DNA from: Symbiodinium natans
Lineage: Eukaryota; Sar; Dinophyceae; Suessiales; Symbiodiniaceae
Reading direction: 5' to 3'
NCBI GenBank assembly: GCA_905221605.1
Contig: CAJNDS010002668.1
Span: 923,501-987,500 of the forward strand
DNA: 64,000 nucleotides
Positions 30,701 through 44,100 of this stretch are shown in pieces; within the stretch, counting starts at the first letter, position 1, and every line of letters starts with the position of its first letter. The position numbers and the translations under genes are program-made. The notes under the pieces were generated by a model. That model saw only the letters and a program-made list of their open reading frames with translations, ran no database searches and had not been told where the DNA came from.

Positions 30701-30799
30701 GTTCTGGGACGAAGCGATCGGTCCTGGATGCGGCCCTCGACTGGCTGCCGGACTGGCCAGCGTGGGTTCGGCGCACCGCGCGCCGGCAGCCGGCCTGCA
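30701..30799 (+). CDS. exon-like island, two frames
   Basis: GCTGAG/G acceptor. One frame reads SGTKRSVLDAALDWLPDW then PAWVRRTARRQPAC; another FWDEAIGPGCGPRLAAGL. A GA donor follows CTGCA. May be an upstream exon of the GTPase gene. Confidence 0.4.
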
Positions 30800-30992
30800 G
30801 AATAGCTAGCATGGCCTGGACGTTGGGGGGTTCTTTTTGTTTATATATGTATATATATATATATATTTATTTATACAATATATATATATATATAAAGTCT
30901 CTTTTATCTTCTTATTAATCAGTATTAGTAGTATTATGAGTTATCAGTTTCGTATTCTTGCGATAGTTTGTTAATTTTATGTTTTCCACCTC

Positions 30993-31407
30993 TCAGGTTC
31001 GCAACATCCATGCTTCTTGCCTGTTGCCGCCCTTTGCCATGGCATGTTGTTCAACTTCATAGTGTGCTGTGCCGTCATTGCTCACCAGTGTTTGCTGATT
31101 TATGACTGCACGCAATGACGCGGTATGACGATGTGGTAAAGAGAGTGCTGCGCAGGGGCGCCTTGACATCTCCACCCAGGAATGTGCTTCTGCATCAAAG
31201 CATGGCATGCCGATCAGACAGTCATTGGTATGTAGGGCGCAGTTCCTGAGAGAGCCCAACACCAGCCACAGCAGCCGTAATGAAAGACTTCTTGCTGGAA
31301 GCAGCCAGTAAATCTGCAGAGCTCGAACCCTTCCGGTGCTGTTCATGTAGATCAGCACGACAATCAGAGCGTGACTTGTGGTTCAACTCCAGGCTTCCCC
31401 CTTCCAC
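30993..31407 (-). pseudogene. possible retroelement protease relic
   Basis: Two overlapping minus-strand frames look protein-like. One has SSADLLAASSKKSFITAA then VAGVGLSQEL; the other, downstream, NDCLIGMPCFDAEAHSWV. The spacing loosely resembles the start and the late LIGM-type segment of gypsy-class aspartic proteases, split by a frameshift and with no DSG/DTG active site. Weak; a plus-strand frame (31280-31459) is also open. Confidence 0.2.
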
Positions 31408-31862
31408 TCCAAGTAGAATTGCACTGGCGCCACTGCCATGCTTTAAGTGCTGCAGTAGCTAAGCAGATTTTGCGAGGATCTGCGCAGAATCCCAAAGCCC
31501 TAAGCCCCTAAGCCCCACACTCAGCTGTCTGGGTGAGTCAGGCTCCTGCCAGAGCCTGCCTGCGAGTCGGAGCACAAGGCGAGATATGGGATGCACACTG
31601 AGTCTCGAGCGTCTAATGTTGGGGCTTCGATCCGGAACCCTTTCAACCTAAACACCCCAAGCTGTATAGTCAGTAGACCTTTTCACTCCAGGAGCGTCTT
31701 TCTCAACTGGGTTCTCAAGGGAGGGGGGTTCAAGGGGGGTAGGCATAGGGAGCCTTGGGGAGCCCCCTCCCCTGAGAACACAATCAATGCTCGGTCTGGA
31801 GATGTTGCCTGTTATAGCAAATTTGGCGGGGTGGGACGTGTCTGGCTTGTGGAATCTTGCAG

Positions 31863-31919
31863 ATCAACGCCTCCAGAGCATCAATGATGCCATCTTTGGA
31901 TTTGGGCCGGGTTTGAAAG
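31863..31919 (+). CDS. possible exon just upstream of the GTPase P-loop exon
   Basis: CTTGCAG acceptor, QRLQSINDAIFGFGPGLK, donor AAAG/GTTCAC. The phase does not join 32141 directly with this donor, so either another donor or another exon is used. Confidence 0.4.
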
Positions 31920-32140
31920 GTTCACAGAGCGGGAGGAAGTGGGGCACTCATCGCCATCAATCTGGCAAGCGCCACTCAACACGGGTTTCTGAGAGGACTG
32001 CATCTTCCGGGAATGCCCCTGGCCAGCTACCACCTGAAGCCCTAAACCCTAAGCCCTAAACCCTAAACCCGAAAACCCTAAACCCTAAACTCTGAACCCT
32101 AAAACCCTAAACCCTAAAGTTTGCAGTCTCCTCTTTGCAG

Positions 32141-32175
32141 GTGCTTCTCGTGGTCGGTGAGTGCGGAGACGGCAA
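32141..32175 (+). CDS. GTPase exon A: P-loop (G1), first half
   Basis: CTCTTTGCAG/G acceptor, VLLVVGECGDG plus AA of the Lys codon. The donor is GA (GGCAA/GACCCT). The P-loop Lys codon is completed by exon B, giving GECGDGKS. Confidence 0.8.
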
Positions 32176-35100
32176 GACCCTCGGCTTGCAACCCCCACCA
32201 TCAACCTGACTGTCGTGGAGACAAGGGCCGGACATACTCCAAAGTTCTTAGGGTTTAGGGTTTAGGGTTTAGGGTTTAGGGTTTAGGGTTTAGGGTTTAG
32301 GGCTTAGCTTATGCAAGAAGTACATGTGTAGTACAAAATCTCATCTACAGTACAGAATACATGATCTAATTGTGCATATATATATATATATAGAGTTATA
32401 TGCATTGCATGACTTGTTGCTCAAGTACAAGTAGGATTAGACGCAAAGTAGGCAACTTAAGCCAAGAAAGGCGACAACCAAACATCAAAGCAAAGAGCTG
32501 AAACCCGCACCCCTCAGGCCACAAACCCTCTTGCTTGTTGACATGCGGGCTTGGAGTATGAAGGCGGGTGGAAAGAGACCACCCTAGGGGTCGGAATAAT
32601 TACTAACAGTATTCGCTTGTGGCCCCTTTATAACTATACCATAATATAGTACCCCCCCCCAAACCCCATTTATTATTGCTAAGGCCCCTATATTAGACCG
32701 TGCGGCCTCCATGGTTGCCAGACAGAGAGTCAGAGAGAGAGAGAGAGAGAGAGAGAGTACCCTAAACCCTAAACCCTAGCATTTCGATTCCTTGAGACAC
32801 TAACGCCCTCAACAGCCTCAACCCTTGCCTTGACGCATCTTATGCAGGAGTTGAGAACGGCGACTCACTAGAATGCAGGTTTTCGTGCAAAGGAGGGCCC
32901 TGCACTTACGAGCTCTTCACAAGGAGTTAGGGAGTGCGGCGAATTCTACAGCCCTAAATCGCTAAACCGAAAACCCCACAACCCTAAAACCCCAAGACCC
33001 TAAAACCCTAAATCCCTAAAACCCTAAATCTCTAAACCCTAAACCCTACACCCTAAACCCTAAACCCTAAACCCTAAACCCTAAACCCCCTTGACCGACC
33101 AAAGGAGTACGCTGATCAACGCGCTCCGGGATCCGAAGCGCAGCGGCCTGGCCGAAGCTGGCCTTCACTCGCGAGGTGGGGCAGGGGAGACGGGGAGGGG
33201 GGAAGCCCTAAACCCTAAACCCTAAACCCTAAACCCTAAACCCTAAACCCTAAACCCTAAACCCTAAACCCTAAACCCTAAACCCTAAACCCTAAACCCT
33301 AAACCTAAACCCTAAAACCCTAAACCCTAAACCCTAAACCTAACCCTAAACCCGGGGGGGGGGGGGGGTGGGGTTTAAGGGTTCAGGGCTTATGCGAACT
33401 GTCATGCGGCCCTCTCCGAAGCGTATAGCTTGGGTTAAGGGTTCAGGGCTGAAGGCTGAGGACCGAGAGCTTAAGTCTTTTGTCCTTCTTTTTCCTCACC
33501 CTTTTGGTTTTGTTGTAGTATTGGAATGGTGGAGTTAAAGATGTATACTTGTAGTGGAATCATTTTTGAAGTTTTTTGTTGTCATTCATCACTGCCATTC
33601 TTAGTGTTGTTTTGGGGCTTTAGTTGTCAAGTGGGTGTTTGGGGTTTAGGTTTCGGCGGTAAGGACTAAAGTCTTTTGGTTCAAGGGTTTAGGACTTCTA
33701 GGACCAATGACAGTCCAGAAGAGGGATGAGTATACCGCGTCCTCGTCATAGGGGTTTGGGGTTTAGGCTTTCAAGCTTCTGTTCTGCTGAGAGGTATCAC
33801 CAAAGAGATCACAGCCTACGTGGGGAAGCCCATCAATCGAGTTCCCATCGACTACTTGGACACGCCGGGCGTCGGGGACACGGACGTGACACCCATGAAG
33901 GTTCTCACCATGATCGAGCAGGAGCGGATACCCTAAACCCTAAACCCTAAACCCTAAACCCTAAACCCTAAACCCTAAACCCTAAACCCTAAACCCTAAA
34001 CCCTAAGCCCTAAGCCCTAAACCTTCAATCCTAAACCCTAAACCCGAAGCCCTAAACCCTAAACCCTGAACCCGAAACCTCCGAGCGAAGCTGTAGAGTT
34101 GAGTCTGGGAAACCCAAGGGTTCCCGTGGCCTGGCCCGAGTTCAACCTATAGATCCCGGCCTTGAAAGCCCTGAGCGAGTGCACCTCGTGTGAAATAATG
34201 CATCTTGGGATGGTTCCCCCATATACTAGCAGCCCTTAATAGGGAACATACTAATGGGGGTACTATCATCCCTACTACGGACTGTCAGTACAAGGGGGAA
34301 CATCCCAAAATGCAAGGAGCTCATGACGGATGAGCTGGGAGGGCACGACTCCATCGATGGTGTCATCGTCACCACCCCAATCCCGGATGGCCGCGTCAAG
34401 CGGGGCTGGGTTTGGGGTTTAGGGTTTAGGGTTTGGGGTTTAGGGTCTAGGGTTTATGGTTTAAGGTTTAAGGTTTAGGGCTAGAGCTTCTTTCATTCTG
34501 AGGGTTTCGGGAATGCCTTGAGGGGAGGGGCTCTATAGCATTTTTGTTAAAGTTGAATCCTGTGGGTTAGCAAAGCTGTCTGCGCACGTCCTCGCCGTGC
34601 TTCAAACAGTACTTCGGTTGGGTGCCTAAGTTTAAATGGGGACCGAGGGTGTTGGGCTTGTGGGGTGCTCAGAGGTCAGAGTTCCGGCTGCCACCTCACC
34701 CAGGGTTTACGGTTTAGGGTGTTGCCACCTACAACGTACAAAGCCGAACCCCGGACTGTGGGAGACAACTCCTAAAGGAAGGATGCAACTTCCATTGTTA
34801 TCCGCTTTTTCTTGGGGGGGGGAGGGGTGGAGATGGCAGGGCATTTTGTTGGTGGCTCGATCGTTTGGGGCAGAAACTGTCTGGCAAAAACCATAAGCGT
34901 CGAAACCCCACTGCCCTCGCGTCATGGTGCCGTAGCCGTGCTTGAAAGTTAACCAGAACTAAACCCCACCCTGAACCCTAAATCCTATACTCTAAACCCC
35001 GGATGCTAAACTCTGAAGCCCGAAACAAGACACCAAAGTCCGCCCTGGAGGCTGGGCGCACAGGTTGTGCAACTACTGGTCGAGCATGGCTTTCTTGGCG

Positions 35101-38100
35101 AGGCGCGCGTCCGGGGTTTTTTGGGACGTCAAGGCAGCTGTGCGCCTGAGTATTGGGGGGTTGGGTTTAGGGCTTAGGGTTTAGGGTTTAGGGTATTTAG
35201 GGTATTTAGGGTATTTAGGGTATTTAGGGTATTTAGGGTATTTAGGGTATTTAGGGTATTTAGGGTATTTAGGGTATTTAGGGTATTTAGGGTAGGGTAT
35301 TTAGGGTATTTAGGGTATTTAGGGTATTTAGGGTATTTAGGGTATTTAGGGTATTTAGGGTATTTAGGGTATTTAGGGTATTTAGGGTATTTAGGGTATT
35401 TAGGGTATTTAGGGTATTTAGGGTATTTAGGGTATTTAGGCTATTTAGGGTATTTAGGGTATTTAGGGTATTTAGGGTATTTAGGGTATTTAGGGTATTT
35501 AGGGTATTTAGGGTATTTAGGGTATTTAGGGTATTTAGGGTATTTAGGGTATTTAGGGTATTTAGGGTATTTAGGGTATTTAGGGTATTTAGGGTATTTA
35601 GGGTATTTAGGGTTTAGGGTATTTAGGGTATTTAGGGTATTTAGGGTATTTAGGGTATTTAGGGTATTTAGGGTATTTAGGGTATTTAGGGTATTTAGGG
35701 TATTTAGGGTATTTAGGGTATTTAGGGTATTTAGGGTATTTAGGGTATTTAGGGTATAGGGTTTAGGGTTGAGGGTTCAGGTTTTGGTTTCGCTCTGGTG
35801 TTGCATCATTTGCTGTCTCGGTAAATCGTGACCTCGTGGTAACCTCCCGGACGTCTAAGCAGAGGCCTGGGGCTTTGAAGTTCGGTCCTTGGCCTAAGGA
35901 CCTGAAACCTCACAATGTAGGAGTCGCAAGAATTACTCATGGTATTCCCTTATGGTCCGAATAGACCACCAGAACACTATTCTCATGATTATGGCCCCCA
36001 AAAGTAGACCCTTTCCGCCCTGGCCCCTGGCCCAGGAGAAGTGGCGCAACATCATCCTCGTGGGAACCAAAGCCGACCGCGCCACGCAGGAGGCGCACCC
36101 CAAACCCGAAACCCGAAACCCGAAACCCGAAACCCTCAACCCTGAACCCTAAACCCTAAGCCCCAAACCCTACACCCTAAACTTCGGCTTTTGGAGTATC
36201 CGTGCATGGTTCAGCGGGGGGTTTGAGGGTTCACAGTTTTCGAGGGCGCGCAGCTTCAAGGAAGTAGGAGTCCTCAATAGGGACCTAAGGGGATTTTAAG
36301 GTTTCGGGTTTAGGCTAGATAGGTTTGGTAACCCTAAGCTCCCTTAAAAGCCACCTGAGCCCCATACCCGACACCCTCGCCAGGAGCTTGAGCTTTTCCG
36401 TACCGACCGCCGTGATGTGCAGGGCCACCCAGTCGGGGTCGCAGCCCAGCCACTTGGCTTGGAGAGTATTGGGGTTTTGGGTGTATACTGGGTAACCCAC
36501 GTTAGCTGCTACTTTGTTTTGTTTCGGGGTGGGGGAGGGGAGGGTTACAGATTTAAAGTTTTCCAAGTTGAAGAGTTTGGGGTTGCAAGGAGGGCCGAGA
36601 GTTCGGTGTACCCTAAACCCTCGCCCAAAACCCTATAAGCGGCCCAAAAACTGAGAGGGTGCCACGGGTCCTTGTTCGTGAGCATGGAGACGAGTTCAAG
36701 CATGGCAGCGCATGGCGTCCACGAGCTTCGCGGTGCTTTCACGGCCTTGAGAAAGCTACCGAAAGAAGGTGCGTTTTAGCGAAGGATAAGGAGTGGGTTT
36801 TAGGTTCTGCCCCGTCTATCTTCAAGTTACCCGACAATGGGGCAACCCCGCCTCCCCGAATAAGAGGGGTGGAACAAATCACTCAACCCTACCTGATCAA
36901 GATCGCCCCTAAGCCCTGAGACCGTGAACCTGAAGCACTAACTGCGGACGACCGGGATTTCTCAGAATGGAGTGTGGGGGCGAAGAATCTACAGAACTAG
37001 CCCATCTGGGGTCGTTATGCCATGGTCTCTCCCTTCGTGTAGGTCACGCCAAAAAGGGCCCAGAATTCTCAACATGAGCCGGACAAGTTCGCGGGGCCCC
37101 TCAAAAAAGTATCGGACGGACTGGCTCAGGTTCTTCAGTGCTGCCCCAGGCGCACAGGGTCTAAGTTTCAGAGAAAAGGGAAGCTGGGTCTTATGGTGTT
37201 TTAGGGTTTAGGGTTTAGGGTTTAGGGTTTAGGGTTTAGGGTTTAGGATTTAGGGTTTAGGGTTTAGGGTTTTTTGCGGGGCTTAGGATTTACGGCTTCT
37301 GGCTTAGTGCTGCAAGGGAGGACGGGGCTTGGCGCTTCCCTTCCTTCTTCTTCCCACTAGGCCCTGACTTGAAAGGTTACACTTGACTTTGCTCTCAGCC
37401 GAAAGAGTATCGGCTAACAGCCCCCCAACAACCCACGGGTAATCAGAGTTTTGCTTTCCTGGCTTTTCTCCAAGGTAGGGGTTGAGGGTTTTGAGGGCTT
37501 GGGGTGTTTTTTTGGGGTGTAACGACTTGCAGGTTTCACGGTTTGACTGTGTAGGCGTAACCCTACAAGCCTTATGCATTGTCGGCTTTGTGTTTCTATT
37601 GTTGACGCAACGTGTATCGCTAAGCCCGCTAAGCCTAACTTGGTGGCTGCACTGTTAAGCGAGAAGGAGTGCCGTGTTTCATGGCAACGTGCACGGTCAG
37701 AGATGAAGAAAGAGACTGACGGTAGTGGTGATAGCAGCATTCGGCCGAACTTTGCTTCTGGAGGAATCCTTGGCATGTTTCTCCACAGTTGAGGCTGTGG
37801 GCTTCACTTGTGTTTTGAAAGCCTCGGGACCCTAAACCCTAAACCCCAAACCCGAAACCTAAACCCTAAACCCTAGACCTCAGCAGTCCTGCAGGAGGGC
37901 GGGGTACCTGTGTCACCACAGCTCTGAACAACTACGACGAGCTGCGCAAGGCCAGCCAAAGCCTGGGTCTTAAACCCTAAACCCTAAACCCTAAACCCTA
38001 AACCCTAAACCCTAAACCCTAAACCCTAAACCCTAAACCTTAAACCCTAAACCCTAAACCCTAAACCTTAAACCCTAAACCCTAAACCCCAAGCGGTATG

Positions 38101-41100
38101 ATGATGACACTAGGGACCGGCATATTGGGTGTTTCCTGTCTGCAGTTCTCGGGTTCCCCTACTACCCCCTCTCTACTCCCCCCACTCAATCCTTGACTAT
38201 GCCTAGATGTCCCTAAGTAGCCTTAATGATGAGGAGAACCTAGGGGGGGGGTAGTATAGTATAGAGGGGGGTAGTAGGGGATGGTTCACGGGCAGACGAG
38301 AGGCCATCGCTGCCCTGCCGGACGCGAGCCTTGGCGAGATTTCCAGCTGTTTTTGCGCAAGTTGCCTCGGAAACTGAGCTGCCAAGCCCTAAACCCTGAA
38401 CCCTAAACCCTGAACCCTGAACCCTAAACCCTAAACCCTGAACCCTACATCTGTTCAGGGCTTCAAATTGAGGAGCGGGTGGGCCAGCAGCCAAGGAAAG
38501 TCAAGTACGCCACTCCTGATCCTACCTTTATGGCCGAGAAGTTTTCAGACAAGCTCGGCGTTTCGAAGGTTGGGACGCTGGCTTAGGTCGAGTCTTGATG
38601 TCCGACCTCAGCCCACCTCCCTCGACACAATATCCTCGATCCTTAATCTTTTAACAGAGCTTGGGATGAAAGCCCCTACAGCTCTGCATTCGTTGCAAGC
38701 CAAGGACCCAGAGCAGGCCCTTATTCCCTCACTTTAGGGTTTAGGGAAGTGCACCCTTTATATTCCTAGGTTACTCTTGGGTCTAGAAGCTTTGACAGAG
38801 ACAGGACGTCTTTACAGCGGAGCTCGTGCAAGCGCGGAAGGACCATGGCTTCCAGGGCTTCTAGATTTTCACCGGTCAAGGGTTTCCGGTTTGAAGATTT
38901 GCCCTTGTCATGGGAATCGAATGCCAGTAAACCAAAAGCACGCATGAACAGATCCCTGCACATAAAAGCAACAATCGAACATGTGGGTAGAATTGTTGGT
39001 TCAAGAGGACCTTATGTAGGAATATGTTCAGAGGGTCTTAAGAACCATGCATGCCACCCTAATCCGAAGAAGCTGGGACACAAGTTCAAACAGCAAGAGC
39101 CTATGTGGGAGTTTACGGAAATAAGGGACCCCTAATAGTAGGATTCCCTTGTAATAAGGACCCCAACAATGAGAAACCCCCCAATGTGCCTTCAGTTTCC
39201 TCAGTCTCCCAGGCCTCCATGGTAACCCGAGCCATCAGCCTTTGTGAACCAGAGAAGCCTCAGCCCCAGACCCTGCAAACCCTAAACCTCACATTGGCAA
39301 AGGAGTTCGAAGCAAGGCTGGCAGAGCAGCTTGAGGATCGAAAGCAGCCCCTGAGGAAGCACAAGAGGTTGAATACTCTGGGTTGGTCTATGACGTCATG
39401 AGAACAGCATGGAGCTACTGCCATCTAGGAATCCGGGTGCAAGCTTGTGCAGTAGGGTGAGACATTCAATTGCACCCAATCAAACACAAGATCCAAGTCG
39501 ACGGTGTTCTATCTTTCCTTCCTCTGCGAGGTGGCCCTGATGTTGTGCACTGGACCCAGAACCCCAAGCTTATCTGTCGACTACTAAAGGGAGGTCTTAC
39601 ACATGGACTCTGTCAGCTACGTCCGACGGGCCCCGGAGCCCTGAACCCTAAACCTGCAACTTAAAACCTCATGTGGGTACTTCCCAACAGAGGGGTACCC
39701 CTTCTATACCCAAGAGAATAGAAGCCCCTTAAAGGGACTCCCCAAGCCAGGGTACCCCCCAAAATCAGCCTGAATCGCCCAGGCTCGAAGATCAGGTGCA
39801 GCAGCTGAGGTCCAAGAGTGGGCCATCGGAGGGTTCACCTAGGGTTTGGGATTTGGGTTTAGGGTTTAGGGTTTGGGTTTGGGGTTTGGGGTTCAGGCTT
39901 TAGGGCTTACGGATGTTTAGGCTTTAGGGATGTTTAGGGTTCAGGGGTTTAGGGTATATTTCCTGATGCTCATGGCGAGCAACTCAACAAGACCTCTACT
40001 GCGCCGGGCCGATAGTTCGACCCACCAACATCTTGGGGTTGTTACACCCATACCCCGCCCTCTTCCCCATAGACTCCTGACACAATGGGGCTGGGGGCCT
40101 CCTCCGGGGCTTCTATAGTACTATATTTTCAAAACGGGGTATTAATTTCTCCGCTAGCAGGCGTAGGGAAAACGCTACTTCTCGGCACTCCGCTACTCCG
40201 CGGGAGCCTTCACTGTCTGCGTGCCATCCAACATGTGCCGTGGGTCGAAACTTTCGGCCCGGGGGTGCCTTCCGTAAGCACTTTTTGAAGCAGACTCGAT
40301 CTGGCCACCAACTGTTTTCCGTAAGCACACGTTTTGAAGCAGACTCCGGCGACCAAAACGCATGCTGCCTTCCGTAAGCACTTTTCGAAGCAGACTCTGG
40401 CCACCAAAACGTCAGAAGACCTTCAGAGGTCTTGCGCCGCAAGGACCGCAGACGCAAGCAGAAATCGGAGCTTGGGTCCTGGACGCCAGATTTTTTAGTG
40501 GAAACGGCCTTCTAGGGAGCATGACCGGGAATAAAGTTTCGTCGACCTTGACAAGACAAAGTTCACGGAGGACAGCGGAGTACTGCATCATGGCTTTGTC
40601 CTAGCCTCGCCAGCGGAGGAATTAATCCCCTGGAATAAACTTATACTATTTTTATTGTTCCGGAGGAGGACCTCTTGGAGCGCAGGAGTCTAAGGGGGAG
40701 AGGGGGGTTTCTGCTGTCTTCTTGTCTTGTGTTGTGAATGCGACGAACTTTCGGCCTGGCGCAGCATGCGTTGGGGGAGCACTGGTCTTGCCGAAACTTC
40801 ACAAACGGATCTTGGCGTGCCTTCCCTAAGCGCTTTTTGAAGCAGACTCTGGCCACCAAAACGCACGCTAGACTTTGGCCACCAAAACGCATGCTGCCTT
40901 CGATCCGCAAGTGCGTTTTGTAGCAGACTCTTGCCACCAAAACGCATGCTGCGCCGGGCCGATAGTTCGACCCACCAACATCTTGGGGTTGTTACACCCA
41001 TACCCCGCCCTCTTCCCCATAGACTCCTGACACAATGGGGCTGGGGGCCTCCTCCGGGCTTCTATAGTACTATATTTTCAAAACGGGGTATTAATTTCTC

Positions 41101-44100
41101 CGCTAGCAGGCGTAGGGAAAACGCTACTTCTCGGCACTCCGCTACTCCGCGGGAGCCTTCACTGTCTGCGTGCCATCCAACATGTGCCGTGGGTCGAAAC
41201 TTTCGGCCCGGGGGTGCCTTCCGTAAGCACTTTTTGAAGCAGACTCGATCTGGCCACCAACTGTTTTCCGTAAGCACACGTTTTGAAGCAGACTCCGGCG
41301 ACCAAAACGCATGCTGCCTTCCGTAAGCACTTTTCGAAGCAGACTCTGGCCACCAAAACGTCAGAAGACCTTCAGAGGTCTTGCGCCGCAAGGACCGCAG
41401 ACGCAAGCAGAAATCGGAGCTTGGGTCCTGGACGCCAGATTTTTTAGTGGAAACGGCCTTCTAGGGAGCATGACCGGGAATAAAGTTTCGTCGACCTTGA
41501 CAAGACAAAGTTCACGGAGGACAGCGGAGTACTGCATCATGGCTTTGTCCTAGCCTGGCCAGCGGAGGAATTAATCCCCTGGAATAAACTTATACTATTT
41601 TTATTGTTCCGGAGGAGGACCTCTTGGAGCGCAGGAGTCTAAGGGGGAGAGGGGGGTTTCTGCTGTCTTCTTGTCTTGTGTTGTGAATGCGACGAACTTT
41701 CGGCCTGGCGCAGCATGCGTTGGGGGAGCACTGGTCTTGCCGAAACTTCACAAACGGATCTTGGCGTGCCTTCCCTAAGCGCTTTTTGAAGCAGACTCTG
41801 GCCACCAAAACGCACGCTAGACTTTGGCCACCAAAACGCATGCTGCCTTCGATCCGCAAGTGCGTTTTGTAGCAGACTCTTGCCACCAAAACGCATGCTG
41901 CGCCGGGCCGATAGTTCGACCCACCAACATCTTGGGGTTGTTACACCCATACCCCGCCCTCTTCCCCATAGACTCCTGACACAATGGGGCTGGGGGCCTC
42001 CTCCGGGGCTTCTATAGTACTATATTTTCAAAACGGGGTATTAATTTCTCCGCTAGCAGGCGTAGGGAAAACGCTACTTCTCGGCACTCCGCTACTCCGC
42101 GGGAGCCTTCACTGTCTGCGTGCCATCCAACATGTGCCGTGGGTCGAAACTTTCGGCCCGGGGGTGCCTTCCGTAAGCACTTTTTGAAGCAGACTCGATC
42201 TGGCCACCAACTGTTTTCCGTAAGCACACGTTTTGAAGCAGACTCCGGCGACCAAAACGCATGCTGCCTTCCGTAAGCACTTTTCGAAGCAGACTCTGGC
42301 CACCAAAACGTCAGAAGACCTTCAGAGGTCTTGCGCCGCAAGGACCGCAGACGCAAGCAGAAATCGGAGCTTGGGTCCTGGACGCCAGATTTTTTAGTGG
42401 AAACGGCCTTCTAGGGAGCATGACCGGGAATAAAGTTTCGTCGACCTTGACAAGACAAAGTTCACGGAGGACAGCGGAGTACTGCATCATGGCTTTGTCC
42501 TAGCCTCGCCAGCGGAGGAATTAATCCCCTGGAATAAACTTATACTATTTTTATTGTTCCGGAGGAGGACCTCTTGGAGCGCAGGAGTCTAAGGGGGAGA
42601 GGGGGGTTTCTGCTGTCTTCTTGTCTTGTGTTGTGAATGCGACGAACTTTCGGCCTGGCGCAGCATGCGTTGGGGGAGCACTGGTCTTGCCGAAACTTCA
42701 CAAACGGATCTTGGCGTGCCTTCCCTAAGCGCTTTTTGAAGCAGACTCTGGCCACCAAAACGCACGCTAGACTTTGGCCACCAAAACGCATGCTGCCTTC
42801 GATCCGCAAGTGCGTTTTGTAGCAGACTCTTGCCACCAAAACGCATGCTGCGCCGGGCCGATAGTTCGACCCACCAACATCTTGGGGTTGTTACACCCAT
42901 ACCCCGCCCTCTTCCCCATAGACTCCTGACACAATGGGGCTGGGGGCCTCCTCCGGGGCTTCTATAGTACTATATTTTCAAAACGGGGTATTAATTTCTC
43001 CGCTAGCAGGCGTAGGGAAAACGCTACTTCTCGGCACTCCGCTACTCCGCGGGAGCCTTCACTGTCTGCGTGCCATCCAACATGTGCCGTGGGTCGAAAC
43101 TTTCGGCCCGGGGGTGCCTTCCGTAAGCACTTTTTGAAGCAGACTCGATCTGGCCACCAACTGTTTTCCGTAAGCACACGTTTTGAAGCAGACTCCGGCG
43201 ACCAAAACGCATGCTGCCTTCCGTAAGCACTTTTCGAAGCAGACTCTGGCCACCAAAACGTCAGAAGACCTTCAGAGGTCTTGCGCCGCAAGGACCGCAG
43301 ACGCAAGCAGAAATCGGAGCTTGGGTCCTGGACGCCAGATTTTTTAGTGGAAACGGCCTTCTAGGGAGCATGACCGGGAATAAAGTTTCGTCGACCTTGA
43401 CAAGACAAAGTTCACGGAGGACAGCGGAGTACTGCATCATGGCTTTGTCCTAGCCTCGCCAGCGGAGGAATTAATCCCCTGGAATAAACTTATACTATTT
43501 TTATTGTTCCGGAGGAGGACCTCTTGGAGCGCAGGAGTCTAAGGGGGAGAGGGGGGTTTCTGCTGTCTTCTTGTCTTGTGTTGTGAATGCGACGAACTTT
43601 CGGCCTGGCGCAGCATGCGTTGGGGGAGCACTGGTCTTGCCGAAACTTCACAAACGGATCTTGGCGTGCCTTCCCTAAGCGCTTTTTGAAGCAGACTCTG
43701 GCCACCAAAACGCACGCTAGACTTTGGCCACCAAAACGCATGCTGCCTTCGATCCGCAAGTGCGTTTTGTAGCAGACTCTTGCCACCAAAACGCATGCTG
43801 CGCCGGGCCGATAGTTCGACCCACCAACATCTTGGGGTTGTTACACCCATACCCCGCCCTCTTCCCCATAGACTCCTGACACAATGGGGCTGGGGGCCTC
43901 CTCCGGAGCTTCTATAGTACTATATTTTCAAAACGGGGTATTAATTTCTCCGCTAGCAGGCGTAGGGAAAACGCTACTTCTCGGCACTCCGCTACTCCGC
44001 GGGAGCCTTCACTGTCTGCGTGCCATCCAACATGTGCCGTGGGTCGAAACTTTCGGCCCGGGGGTGCCTTCCGTAAGCACTTTTTGAAGCAGACTCGATC

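Noticed and set aside
32848-32878. Exon-like island VENGDSLECR after TTATGCAG
   Set aside because: It lies between exons A and B, whose direct junction restores the P-loop Lys-Ser; inserting it would break the motif. It shows that exon-like islands can arise by chance, so unlinked exons deserve caution.
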